A model generated the notes under the pieces. It saw only the letters and a list, made by a program, of their open reading frames with translations. It ran no database searches and had not been told where the DNA came from. A program made the translations under genes and the position numbers. A DNA stretch of 64,000 nucleotides from NCBI GenBank assembly GCA_963921195.1, contig OY992539.1, positions 36,857,754 to 36,921,753 of the forward strand, written 5' to 3'. The stretch comes from Pegoplata infirma (taxonomy: Eukaryota; Arthropoda; Insecta; Diptera; Anthomyiidae). Below are positions 43,239 to 54,363 of the stretch, one piece after another; position 1 is the first letter of the stretch, and every line of letters starts with the position of its first letter.

Positions 43239-46120
43239 CCCAGCAAAATGTTCGATTCCAAAGAATCGGTTGTGGAATCAACTATACTACCCTGCAATCG
43301 ATTCTACTATGCATTGCATCATCGATTATTTTTGTTTGAGATTGTCACGAAAGCAATACATCCTTTTCCTCCAAACTAGAACACTTATCTGTTCTTCGGA
43401 ATCTATTCTAGAATATGTTGCATATAGTGGTAAAAGAAGGGATTCCGCGATTTTTTAACGGTTACATATCTGTTCCATGTAATGAATTATGGAACCAGTT
43501 CTGAATAATTAAATGCAATTTTTTTTAAAAAATTTTATTTTTTTTCTTTACAAAAAATTTGAAAACTAAATACACAAGTACATATAAACTTACAATAATT
43601 TTACCACAATAATCTTATTAAGAAAAAATCTATAGACTCAAAATCTGAGATTTTTTCTATAAGAAAAATGTTCCAGAATCTGTGACTTTTTCTATAGGAA
43701 AAATTTCTCAGAATCTAATACTTTTTCTATAGGAAAAATTTCTCAGAATCTGAGACTTTTTCTATAGGAAAAATGTCTCAGATTCTAAGACATTTTGTAC
43801 AGGAAGAACGTCTAAGATTCTAAGACATTTTTACTTTAGAAAAAGCCCAGATTCTGAGACATTTTTCGTATAAAAAAGTCTCTGATTCTGAGACATTTTT
43901 CCTATAAAAAAGGTTCAGATTCAGAGACATTTTTCCTATAGAAAAAGTCTCAGATTCTGAGACATTTTTCCTATAGAAAAAGTCTCAGATTCTGAGACAT
44001 TTTTCCTATAAAAAAATCTCAGATTCTGAGACAGTTTTCCTATAGAAAAAGTCTCAGATTCTCAGACAATTTTCCTATAGAAAAAGTCTCAGATTCTGAG
44101 ACATTTTTCCTATAGAAAAAGTCTCAGATTCTGAGACATTTTTCCTATAGAAAAAGTCTCAGATTCTGAGACATTTTTCCTATAGAAAAAGTCTCAGATT
44201 CTGAGACATTTTTCCTATAGAAAAAGTCTCAGATTCTGAGACATTTTTCCTATAGAAAAAGTCTCAGATTCTGAGACATTTTTTCTATATAGAAAATGTC
44301 TCAGATTCTGAGACAATTTTGCTATTGAAAAAGTCTCAGATTCTGACACATTTTTCCTATAGAAAATGTTTCAGATTCTGAGACATTTTTCCTATAGAAA
44401 AAGTCTCAAATTCTGAGACATTTTTCCTATAGAAAAAGTCTCAGATTCTGAGACATTTTTCCTATAGAAAAAGTCTCAGATTCTGAGACATTTTTCCTAT
44501 AGAAAAAGTCTCAGATTCTGAGACATTTTTCCTATAGAAAAAGTCTCAGATTCTGAGACAATTTTCCTATAGAAAAAGTCTCAGATTCTGACACAATTTT
44601 CCTATAGAAAAAGTCTCAGATTCTGAGACAATTTTCCTATAGAAAAAGTCTCAGATTCTGAGACAATTTTCCTATAGAAAGTCTCAGATTCTGAGATAAT
44701 TTTCCTATAGAAAAAGTCTCAGATTCTGAGACAATTTTCCTATAGAAAAAGTCTGATTCTAAGACATTTTTCCTATAGAAAAAGTCTTAGATTCTGAGAC
44801 ATTTTTCGTATAGAAAAAGTTTCAGATTCTGAGACATTTTTCCTATAGAAAAAGTCTCAGATTCTAAGACATTTTTCCTATAGAAAAAGTCTCAGATTCT
44901 AAGACATTTTTCCTATAGAAAAAGTCTCAGATTCTGAGACATTTTTCCTATAGAAAAAGTCTGATTCTGAGACATTTTTCCTATAGAAAAAGTCCCAGAT
45001 TCTGAGACATTTTTCCTATAGAAAAAGTCTCAGATTCTGAGAAAATTTTCCTATAGAAAAAGTCTCAGATTCTGAGACAATTTTCCTATAGAAAAAGTCT
45101 CAGATTCTGAGATAATTTTCCTATAGAAAAAGTCTCAGATTCTGAGACAATTTTCCTATAGAAAAAGTCTGATTCTCAGACATTTTTCCTATAGAAAAAG
45201 TCTTAGATTCTGAGACATTTTTCCTATAGAAGAAGTTTCAGATTCTGAGACATTTTTCTTATAGAAAAAGTCTCAGATTCCGAGACATTTTTCCTATAGA
45301 AAAAGTCTCAGATTCTGAGGCATTTTTCCTATAGAAAAATCTCAGATTCTGAGACATTTTTCTTATAGAAAAATCTCAGACATTTTTCCTATAGAAAAAG
45401 TCTCAGATTCTGAGACATTTTTCCTATAGAAAAAGTCTCAGATTCTGAGACATTTTTCCTACAGAAAAAGTCTCAGATTCTGAGATAATTTATCTATAGA
45501 AAAAGTCTCAGATTCTGAGACATTTTTCCTATAGAAAAAGTCTCAGATTCTGAGACATTTTTCCTATCGAAAATGTCTCTCAGGTTCTGAGACATTTAAA
45601 ACTTTTTTTACCTATCAAAAATTATGTTAAACTGTGGATACATACATGCTACAACCTTGATAATTCCTTTACAATGAATATTATATCCCACGCTTCTAGA
45701 TATGAGAAAATGGATAGAATATGCTTCTTAATATTTCAATGAGTATAACCGACAGCATCAGTTCTCCTAAATTACATCTTAAAATATGTATTTTTTGCAA
45801 TCTGAAAGAAACCATAAAACAAATTGTAAGTACCACATACATATACCAAATTAAGATGTGTACTTACGTTATTTATGCCATATGTATCCAGAATGTATTT
45901 AAAAGCACAATTAGTGCGGCGAAAATCAAAAATTTTGTCCACAAAAAGATAACAAATAAATTGTTTTTTTTTAATTTTATTTTTCTGTTTGACATTTTTT
46001 TCAAAAATTATAAGTTTTTTTATTGATTCCGTGGAAACAGTAGAGGAATGGAGTAACATTACTGAGGAATCTATTCCAGAATACATTGCCAAAGAAACGA
46101 TTCCATAAAATTTTGCTGGG
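43239..46120 (+). mobile_element. CCCAGC-ended element carrying 35-bp satellite
   Basis: The ends are CCCAGCAAAATGTTCGATTC and ccataaaattttgctggg, flanked by GT on both sides. It has a left unique part (about 43239-43620), a long palindromic satellite (43640-45600), and a right unique part with 'gactgtggatacatacatgc'-type sequence. The same architecture, inverted, forms the element at 50000-55701. A 62-codon frame starting at TTG is present in both copies, but all six base differences change the residue, so it is not under coding constraint. Confidence 0.8.
43640..45600. repeat. 35-bp palindromic satellite, about 50-55 units
   Basis: The unit is cctatagaaaaagtctcaga followed by ttctgagacattttt (35 bp), centred on the perfect palindrome GTCTCAGATTCTGAGAC. 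Units before about 43780 run in the opposite orientation ('actttttctataggaaaaat'). Unit sequence is very uniform in the middle and decays at the edges. Variants aca-attttcc and aca-tttttcc cluster in blocks, suggesting block duplications. No spacers, so not a CRISPR array. Confidence 0.9.
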
Positions 46121-46488
46121 GTACGTAAAAAACCAAAAATTTTGAAGAAAAAAATTTGAAATTTGGACAATTATTGAAGAAGTTATGAGTAAAAGATGTT
46201 TGAGTAAAGGAACAAACTACCAATTTTTAAAAATTCGATATTTTTTGAACGGGTCATCAAGAAAAAAATTTGAAATTTGGACCATTATTGAAGAAGTTAT
46301 GAGTAAAAGATGATTGAGTAAAGGAACAAACTACCAATTTTTAAAAATTCGATATTTTTTGAACGGGTCATCAAAAAAATCTGAAAATTTATCTCGAAGG
46401 AGTTTTCAAAGGGTACTAAAAACTGTAAACAAATTGGGAAAATCTAAAAAAAAATTTCAAATTGCCCGATTTGACATGGATTGCCCCA

Positions 46489-46545
46489 TATACTTAATGG
46501 GGTCATAAACCAATATTTCGAGGTATTTCGATGAAAAAAATTTCT
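46489..46545 (+). mobile_element. INE-1 fragment, continuation of 36576-37570
   Basis: 'tatacttaatggggtcataa' and 'accaatatttcgaggtattt' are the INE-1 block that normally follows the microsatellite. It begins exactly at the TA after the right end of the 37571-46488 element. Confidence 0.65.
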
Positions 46546-47853
46546 TGATGAAAATAATTATGTTACGTTTTATTAACCAGCAGGTACAAAAAAAGTTTTT
46601 ATTCACCAGCAGGTGTATTTTTATTCAAGTTACAAAACAAGGTTACAACTCATTTAGGTTTTATGCAAATAAAAACAGTAATTCTTATTTTCTTTTTGTT
46701 AAGACGTTAGCTTATATTATCAAACTGTGGTGGCATCCTGCCTCATTTTCAAAACTAGACACCAGCCTGAAAACATTATCATGTTAAAAAGTTTTTGTTC
46801 AAAACAGACAATATTGAAAACCGTTAAAATTTGTCGCCTTATTGGACTCTCCATTTTGAATTTTAAAAATCTGAGCTAATGTTCGTTATTACCGGCCTCA
46901 AATACATCGACAATAATTTGTTTAAAAATAATAAGCTAAGAATTAAAAAAACATTTCCGCCATATTGGATCTGCTATTTTGAATTTTGAGTTTTTTTTTT
47001 GCAGAATCGTGTCATACCCTTATGTAATACTTTAATCCCTTATGTAATACTTTTTTTCTGTCTATTTATGTCCAAAATTCAAGGATGCTGGCCCACGGTG
47101 CTTTGGTTAAAACTTTAAGCTTGTTTTTCAGTGCAGCAAAAATTTTTTCACTAAAAATTTTTTTACACTTAGAAAAAATTCTAATCAACTAAATTTATTT
47201 TGTTATTTTATAAACTTGATCAGAAGTATTTTTTATGACTTAAGAAAACAAGTGAACTTATTTGTGTTCAAACTTCTTTAATTTCAGCCCATTGCACGTT
47301 GTGGTAATATTTTTTCCACTGTAAAGAACAACAGTCCTTTAGTCATTTTGGTTTGGTCTTCCTTGAATTTTTGAAAATTATATGTATTCCTTTTTGTCCT
47401 TGGTTATATTTTTATCCTTCCACATCCTTTGCTCGTTTTTTCCATTTTTTTTTTTAAATTGTCTATATTTACGTTGTACAAATGTAACGTAGTAAATAAG
47501 TGGGTATTTGTGTTGTTGTTACTGCTGTTTTGCTGCTGTTAAGCTTTAAAAGTGTTGTAAATCTTGTTTGTACATTTCAATTTTGTTAAAACACTTTTCC
47601 ATTCAAAAAACGTTGAAATAAAAAATACAAAAAAAAATAAAATAAAATAAAAACCTAAACATATATTAAGTTCTGCATTAGGTGTGAGATTATTGGTTTC
47701 AAATATTTACTACAATTTATAGACAATACAAAAATAAAAAAAATAACCCTCGAATGACAAGATAACGATTTGGACTTTTTTTTTTTAAATAAATTGTTGC
47801 AAATCTTTGTTAGGAATTTTTTACGAATTTTACAAATGTATACAAATTTTCCA
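46546..47853. other. AT-rich DNA, no recognised gene
   Basis: Contains a short direct repeat, 'taaccagcaggtacaaaaaa' and 'caccagcaggtg' (about 46574-46612). The 80-codon frame at 46545-46787 has no recognisable domain. Nothing else supported. Confidence 0.5.
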
Positions 47854-47990
47854 GGCGCTGCAGTAGGCGAGTTAAAAATTTTCTTACTTATAAGTACGGA
47901 GGTTGTGGGTTCGATTCCCACCGTTATCCTTGTTTGCTTACCCACTTTGCTACCATAGCCCTGACAGTAAATTTATTATAAATTAATTTT
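47854..47990 (+). mobile_element. tRNA-like SINE head
   Basis: ggcgctgcagtaggcgagtt starts an A-box-like region, and gtgggttcgattcccac (47905-47921) is a perfect 5-bp T-stem with a 7-base loop and B box. The following 'ccttgtttgcttaccc..gctaccatagccctgacag' resembles the body of the SINE at 15955-16139, so the two probably belong to one family. Target duplications were not found. Confidence 0.55.
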
Positions 47991-48423
47991 TGAATATATC
48001 TTGTAATTATATATTTATAAATTTCCCCATTTTAGTTAAAAAATCAGATTTACCTCGTTAGTCAAGTTCTTGATATATATCAATTTTTCTCCATTTTCAA
48101 TTTCCTCTTAAACATTCTTTTTATTTCAATTTCATTGCTGTTTTCTAAACTCTTGAGATTTTTTTTTTTCATTTTGTTTAGCTCGACATTTTTAGTGTTT
48201 TGTTCATCCCTGTTTTTCAAGAGTGTTAAATACACTTTTGTCTGTATAATCAGTCATTGTAGTCAATCAATTTTTAAGTTGTTTAGCTGGCAGTCAGATA
48301 AAGGTTTATGTATGTATTATTTCTATTAGCTTAAGTTTTTATAGAATTTTTATTAACAATATATTGGTTAAGTATTTGTAGTAAATTTTTATTTGTTTAT
48401 GCTTATTTCCGGATAAGGGGAAG
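47991..48423. other. AT-rich DNA, no gene seen
   Basis: T-rich low-complexity sequence only. Confidence 0.5.
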
Positions 48424-48425
48424 TA

Positions 48426-49288
48426 CACTCAAAAAAAAAAACTGTAATGTTAACAAAAAAAGCTTGTAAACCTACAAGAAAATTTGCTGATTTTGAACCC
48501 ACAATTTTTTTGCTAAAGTATGCAAAAATGTTTTGCCAATAATTAGTTAACTATTTTTTTTTTTAACTTAGTTCATACACATCTGAGGACCCCATAGGGT
48601 TCGGACCCGATAGGTCCAGACCCCGATGGGCCTAGACCTAGTTGGGTTCCTTAAAAATCGTCATAGTTTTTGATCCAAAATTTGTGTCCGTTTCGCTCTA
48701 CCTTGCTTAGTTTTTGAGATACGAGATTATAGGGGACCACTGGGGTCTTGAGAACTAAAAAACTTGATAACTTCAAAAATATTACTCGAAGAGCTTTTGA
48801 CTATTTTGCGGTCTTGTTCTACTTGCTGAGAGCTACAAAAATGGTTTGGGACTTTTTGTTGTGTCGGCAATATTTACCGAGATATGAGCATTTTAAAATT
48901 TTCGGGAATGCTAACTTTTTTGGATCCAAAGTTAGGACCCGTTAGGGTCCACACATGCAGAGCTCGAGAACCAAAAATGGCCTCCATTTTGCTCTATCTG
49001 GCTTAGTTTCCGAGATAGCGCCATTTTAAGTTTTCTGAAAATAGAAAAAAATTTACCATTTATTTTTGCTAATATTAGCAAAAAATCTTGTAAAAATGTT
49101 GTCAACTCAATTTCAAATCTTAGCAAAAGAAATTAGTTCAAAGTTTGTTTAAAATTGCTAATGTGCTAAATGAAGTTTACAAAAATTTTTTGCTAACATG
49201 CTAATCTCAACTAAAAATTTGCTAAAAGTTAGCTAACTAGCATTAGCAAAAAAAAATTAGTAAATCTACTAACGTATTTTTTTGAGTG
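48426..49288. mobile_element. TA-flanked MITE, CACTCAAAA family
   Basis: The ends are CACTCAAAAAAAAAAACTGT and acgtatttttttgagtg, with TA at 48424-48425 and 49289-49290. The interior has a small GC-richer patch of imperfect repeats ('ggaccccatagggttcggac', 'gataggtccagaccccgatg', about 48587-48650) and 'ttagctaa' motifs shared with the 16647 element. Non-coding. Confidence 0.85.
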
Positions 49289-49299
49289 TACACACGCAG

Positions 49300-49396
49300 A
49301 AAAGAGATGGGCACATGAGCAGATTAGAGCGTGATTCACGTGTGAGTGTGACTCAATTCAATTTTACTCACGTGATTGTGAGTGAGTAAATATTGT
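49300..49396 (+). repeat. GTGAG-type element, left part of a split copy
   Basis: 'agagatgggcacatgagcag' then 'tactcacgtgattgtgagtg' recurs at 52954-53080, 33764-33945 (inverted) and 56160-56328. The copy stops at TA (49395-49396), where the MITE begins, and resumes at 55857 with 'taagatttttgcgtgagtga'. The TAGAGATGGG start resembles a hAT end, but no complete element is present. Confidence 0.55.
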
Positions 49397-49724
49397 AGTT
49401 TATTTAAAAAAGTTTTCCGTTTAGTCGTTTTTAAAAGAAAAAACATTTGTTTGATGTTCAGTTTTTATTAATGACTACTTCTGTCCTTTGTTTCAAAAAT
49501 AACACACTAAAAAATAAAGACTTTCAATAACATTTAATCTTTAAAGTCATTTATTATTGTTCGGTAAGTAAAAACTACTGATTATTCTTTAAATTTTAAA
49601 TGATTTGTGTAAGTAATTTTTTTTTTAATTGTTGGTATTTTTTAATGAGATATCATTAGTTTTTACCTACACAAGTAAGTTATTCAAAAAATTATTTATA
49701 GAAATATTAAAACATGTTTGTATG

Positions 49725-49790
49725 AAGTGACTATGGCACGATGGGTAGAGTGTCTGGCCAGAATGTAGTTGATTGTGGGATCGATTCCCC
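49725..49790 (+). ncRNA. tRNA-like sequence in MITE (third copy)
   Basis: 'ctatggcacgatgggtagag' and 'gtgggatcgattcccc' repeat the 2119-2184 block with few changes. Confidence 0.5.
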
Positions 49791-50574
49791 AAAATTTTAT
49801 TAAAAATAAAAAAAAAAAAATATTTCAATAAAAAATTTTAAAAAATAACATTACAAATCAATGATTTCGTAAGTTATTTTTTTGGAATCTGTTGGTCAAA
49901 ATAACAGAACTATCATTAATTTATAATGTTTTCGTGGATTATTTTTTTGGAATTTGTTGGTAAAAAAGAATAAAAAAATGTAATTTTCTAATGTTTAATC
50001 CCAGCAAAATATTTTGGAATCGTTTCTCTGTGAATGTATTCTAGAATAGATTCCCCAGTAATCTTACTCCATTCCTCTACTGTTTCCACGGAATCGATAA
50101 AAAAAACTTACAATTTTTGAAAAAAATGTCAAACAGAGAAATAAAATTTATAAAAAAAAAAATAATTTATTTGTTAACTTTTTGTTGACAAATTTTTAGA
50201 TTTTCGCAGCACTTATTTTGATTTTTAATGCATTCTGGATATATATGACAGAATTACCGTAAGTACGCATCTTAATTTGGTAAACAATACACGCGGAACT
50301 TATAATTTGTTTTATTTGTGCTTTCAGATTGTAAAAACATCAAATTTGAAGCTGCAATTTAGAAGAATTGATGCTGTCGGTTGTACTAATGGAAATATTA
50401 AGACGCATTCTCCATCCAATTTCTCCAAATCATTGTTTAAGTATTATCAGGAATTTAGCATGTATGTATGTATCCACAGTTTTGCATAATTTTTGATAGG
50501 TACAAAATGTTTAAAAGTTCGCGATTTTTTTCCTAAGGAAAATCTCGAGAAATTTTACAATTTTATAGGAAAAA

Positions 50575-51450
50575 TTTGTCATAATCTAAGCCTTTTCTAC
50601 AGGAAAAATTTCTTGGAATCTGAAACTTTTTCTATAGGAAACATGTCTCAGAATCTGAGACCTTTTCTATAGGAAACATGTCTCAGAATCTGAGACTTTT
50701 TCTATAGGAAAAATGTCTCAGAATCTGTGACTTTTTCTATAAGAAAAATGTCTCAGAATCTGTGACTTTTTTTATAGGAAAAATGTTTCAGAATTTAAGA
50801 CTTTTTCTATAGGAAAAATATCTTAGAATTTGAGACTTTTTCTATAGGTAAAATGTCTCAGAATCTGATAACTTTTCTATAGGAAAAATGTCTAAGTATC
50901 TGAGAATTCTGAGACAGATTCTGAAACATTTTTTTTATAGAAAAGTCATTTATTCTGAGACATTTTTCTATAGAAAAAGCCTTAGATTCTGAGACATTTT
51001 TCCTATAGAAAAAGTCTCAGATTCTGAGACATTTTTCCTATAGAAAAAGTCTCAGATTCTGAGACATTTTTCCTATAGAAAAAGTCTCAGATTCTGAGAC
51101 ATTTTTCCTATAGAAAAAGTCTCAGATTCTGAGACATTTTTCCTATAGAAAAAGTCTCAGATTCTGAGACATTTTTCCTATAGAAAAAGTCTCAGATTCT
51201 GAGACATTTTTCCTATAGAAAAAGTCTCAGATTCTGAGACATTTTTCCTATAGAAAAAGTCTCAGATTCTGAGACATTTTTCATATAAAAAAAGTCTCAG
51301 ATTCTGAGACATTTTTCCTATAAAAAAAGTCTCAGATTCTGAGACATTTTTCCTATAGAAAAAGTCTCAGATTCTGAGACATTTTTTCTATAGAAAAATT
51401 CTCAGATTCTGAGACTTTTTTCGTATAGAAAAATCTATGGAAAGTCTCGG
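50575..51450. repeat. 35-bp palindromic satellite, second array
   Basis: Same unit as at 43640-45600. Units at 50575-50900 read 'tctataggaaaaatgtctca' and units from about 50940 read in the opposite sense, so the orientation switch is also conserved. About 24 units. The most uniform block is 51000-51400. Confidence 0.9.
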
Positions 51451-51679
51451 ATTCATAAATATTAGAGTGTCCCTTATTTTGGAAATGTTGGAAATCTTGA
51501 GACGGTACCCGCTCATTTTTTTCCTTTTGACTTAAAAATAACTCAGGAAAAATTTTACGCCCCTAGGACCACGCCTTCCCTACGCGACGGGCCCTTAAAG
51601 AGCGGGGCCTAAAAAATCATTTTTCCATACAAACCAAAAAATTTTTTTTTTGATTTTTAATTTTTTTGTTATTATTTAT

Positions 51680-52355
51680 TATATTACTTGGTTTGCTTAT
51701 TCACAACAAAAAATTTGATTTTGGTGGGATAAGTCTTTCAGCGCTAAAAAATTTTTCGCAAAAAAAAATTTTGAGCCGCCGGGGTCCTACAGTAAAAAAT
51801 TTTTAAAAAATATTTTTTTTTAGTTTTGACCAGCAACGGTTTTAGCTGCTATGTTGCTTTAAATGATATATATTCATAAAAAAATATTTTTTGTATCTGT
51901 GACATCTTAATCGTGTTCTAAAAAAGGGTAAAAAATGCATTGATGATTTTTTTCGATACACGATAAAAATGTCACAAATATGAATAATATTTTTTTTGGA
52001 ATATATATCATTAAAAACAACATAAAAACTAAAACCATTGCTTTTCAAAACTAAAAAAAAATATTTTTTAAAAATTTTTTACCGTAGGATTCCTACGGCT
52101 CAAAATTTTTTTTTTCGAAAAAGATAAAGATGTCACAGATATGAATAATTTTTTTTTTGGAATATATATCATTTAAAGCAACATAGCAACTAAAACCGTT
52201 GCTGGTCAAAACTAAAAAAAAATATTTTTTAAAAATTTTTTACTGTAGGACCCCGGCCGCCCAAATTTTTTTTTTGCGAAAAATTTTTTAGCGCTGAAAG
52301 ACTTATCCCTCCAAAATCAAATTTTTTGTCGTGAATAAGCAAACCAAGTAATATA
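51680..52355. mobile_element. Inner foldback insertion
   Basis: tatattacttggtttgctta and 'gcgctaaaaaatttttcgca' are mirrored at 52180-52355. It is absent from the other arm of the host foldback, which reads 'acagtgtaattaataac' at the equivalent point, so it inserted after the arms formed. The unit 'gcaacatagcaactaaaacc' appears in both orientations, plus a partial third copy (about 52080-52200). Confidence 0.8.
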
Positions 52356-53745
52356 ATAACACTGTGCTACAAAAGACCAAAAATAATTTATGCAGGGGTT
52401 CTCATATGATAATTCGGGTTGGTTGGAGTCCATAGAGTACTGATATACTCATAGTTTTTCTGGATCACTTCGTTAAGTACGTTTTTTATTGGCAAATGTG
52501 TTGAAAAACGGAAATTCTTAAATTACAATTTTAAAAAATTATTACTTTGTTAGTTTGCAACCGATTTTCGATTTTATGGATTTGTTTTAAAGGTATAGGT
52601 CTTACCTTTCAAACAAAACAAAAATATTAAAAATCGATCAAGAATTGGCTGAGCTACGATCGCTTAAGTAAAAAAAAAACGTATTTTTTGAAAAATTTGT
52701 CATATTCTTTACACTCTAAGTTGAAAGTGCATCATTCAACAATTTTTTTGAATTTTTTGTAAAAAAGTATAGTAAAGTAGCTTTCCAAAACACCAAAAAA
52801 CATAACAATCGGTTTAAAAATGAATGAGTTATGCTAAGTTTTGTGATAGGGCATTTTTATATTTTTTCAGAAACGCTTGTAATTCAATCATTATTCATAA
52901 ATCTTGTTACTAGTAGTAATTTTATGCGCATATGCATATAAACTAGAGATGGGAACGTAATTAGATTTGTGCGTGATTCACACATGATCAGAAGTGAGCG
53001 TGATTGAAAATTAATATTACTCACGTGGTTGTTAGTGAGTGTCAGTGTGAGTGGAATAAAATAATGGGCGTGTCAAATAAGTTACGGTCACGATGTTCAC
53101 GTGAGCGTGAGTAAAATAAAATATCGTGCTTGAATATTTTTTTTTTCTTTCATTAGCGTGCGTGATTGTGAATAAATACTCAGGCAAAAAAGTTTGATAT
53201 TTTCAATATTTGACCACGCCTACAAGGCCCACTTTTAAAAAAAAAAAAAAAACTTAAATTTTATTTTTGTTATTTATTAGTACCCTAAGAGCGAATACTT
53301 TGCAAATGATATCCCATTGAAACCACTATGGTTTTTCTGTAGTGGAACAGTTGGTGTGGAATGCCTCACATGGCTATCCATACAACCCATTTAAAAATTT
53401 ACGGTTCACATGTTTTTTTTTTGCTGAACATTTGGTGTGGAATACCTCATACGTATATTTATAAATAGGTAAAATTTCCATCAAATGATCCCACAATTTT
53501 ACCAATTTCATTTCAAAAATGTCAAATGTTTTTTGTCATAAAAATGTTGCAGGTATAACTATTCAAAAAAGGTTTTTTACTTAAACAAGCGCACCTTAGC
53601 CTGTTTTCAACCGATTCACAATATTTATTTGTTTAAGAAGTAACACTGATATTTTTTAAACAAACCCAAAAAATTATAAATAGGATTTGGAAGTAACTGA
53701 CACGCCCATTATTTTATTCCACTCACACTGACACTCACTAACAAC

Positions 53746-54363
53746 CAAAGGTTCGAAAGAATTAATTCTTTAATTCAATTTCCTAATTCGAATTAAAAAA
53801 ATAGAATTTGGCATTCCCTAAAATCATTCAACTTTTAAAATCAATGAATTAATTCTTTCAAGAATTCATTCCTTAAGAATGATCATTCTTAAGGAATGAA
53901 CTATTTTTTTATCCAAATCAATCTACTACAAATTGAATGGTGAAATTTTCTTATCATTCAATTTAAAACAGTAAAGCGCAACACACATACACACACATTT
54001 ATGCTTGTGTGGGAAGCAGCAGACGAAACGTCGACAAAACAACAACTGATCGTTTACACACGAAGATGCTTAATGCACACAAGCAATACATTTTTGAAAA
54101 TACAAAGGGAATGAAAAAAAAAATCATCATTCAATTTGTAATAGATTTGAATGATGAAAAATTTTGATCATTCAATCGAATGATTGCTTGCAAGGAATTA
54201 ATTCTCTTGGGAATTAATTCAATTTGATTTAAGCTTTGAGAATTAAGCCTTTGAATTAATTCGTGTTGAATGCTGGTAAGGAATTATAAATCAAAACTTA
54301 TTAAAACAGAATTAAACTTTTGGTGAATTAATTCTCAATAGAATTAATTCGTTCGAAGCTCTG
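53746..54363. mobile_element. hAT-type MITE with 8-bp TSD
   Basis: The ends are CAAAGGTTCGAAAGAATTAA and gaattaattcgttcgaagct followed by ctg. The duplication CTAACAAC is exact at 53738-53745 and 54364-54371. The interior is full of GAATTAATTC-like motifs, with one GC-richer patch (about 54000-54060). It is absent from the opposite foldback arm, which supplies the empty site 'ctaacaaccacgtgag' in reverse complement. Confidence 0.92.

Larger units (their letters stand above)
37571..46488. mobile_element. Putative 8.9-kb TGGGG-ended element, TA target
   Basis: The left end TGGGGTATTCCATGTCAATT and right end atttgacatggattgcccca are inverted, with TA at 37569-37570 and 46489-46490. Similarity continues inward about 200 bp: 'ttggtagtttgttcctttac' on the left mirrors 'gtaaaggaacaaactaccaa' on the right, where a 130-bp stretch is duplicated. 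The right terminal region is interrupted by the CCCAGC element at 43239-46120. Nested inside are a TTA-flanked element and three foldbacks. No transposase was seen. The flanks read as two halves of one INE-1, which supports a single insertion. Confidence 0.6.

Noticed and set aside
43270..43458. 62-codon frame conserved at 43270 (+) and 55482-55670 (-)
   Set aside because: It begins with TTG, not ATG, and all six base differences between the two copies change the amino acid, so there is no sign of protein constraint.
43640..45600. Possible CRISPR array
   Set aside because: Units are head-to-tail without unique spacers, and the DNA is eukaryotic.
45772..46170. 132-codon minus-strand and 101-codon plus-strand frames
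   Set aside because: They overlap on opposite strands in AT-rich element sequence, run over the CCCAGC end, and are not preserved in the sister copy at 50205-50500.
45772..50489. Possible shared gene in the right unique part of CCCAGC elements
   Set aside because: The matching segments carry different stops and indels; similarity is explained by transposon copying.
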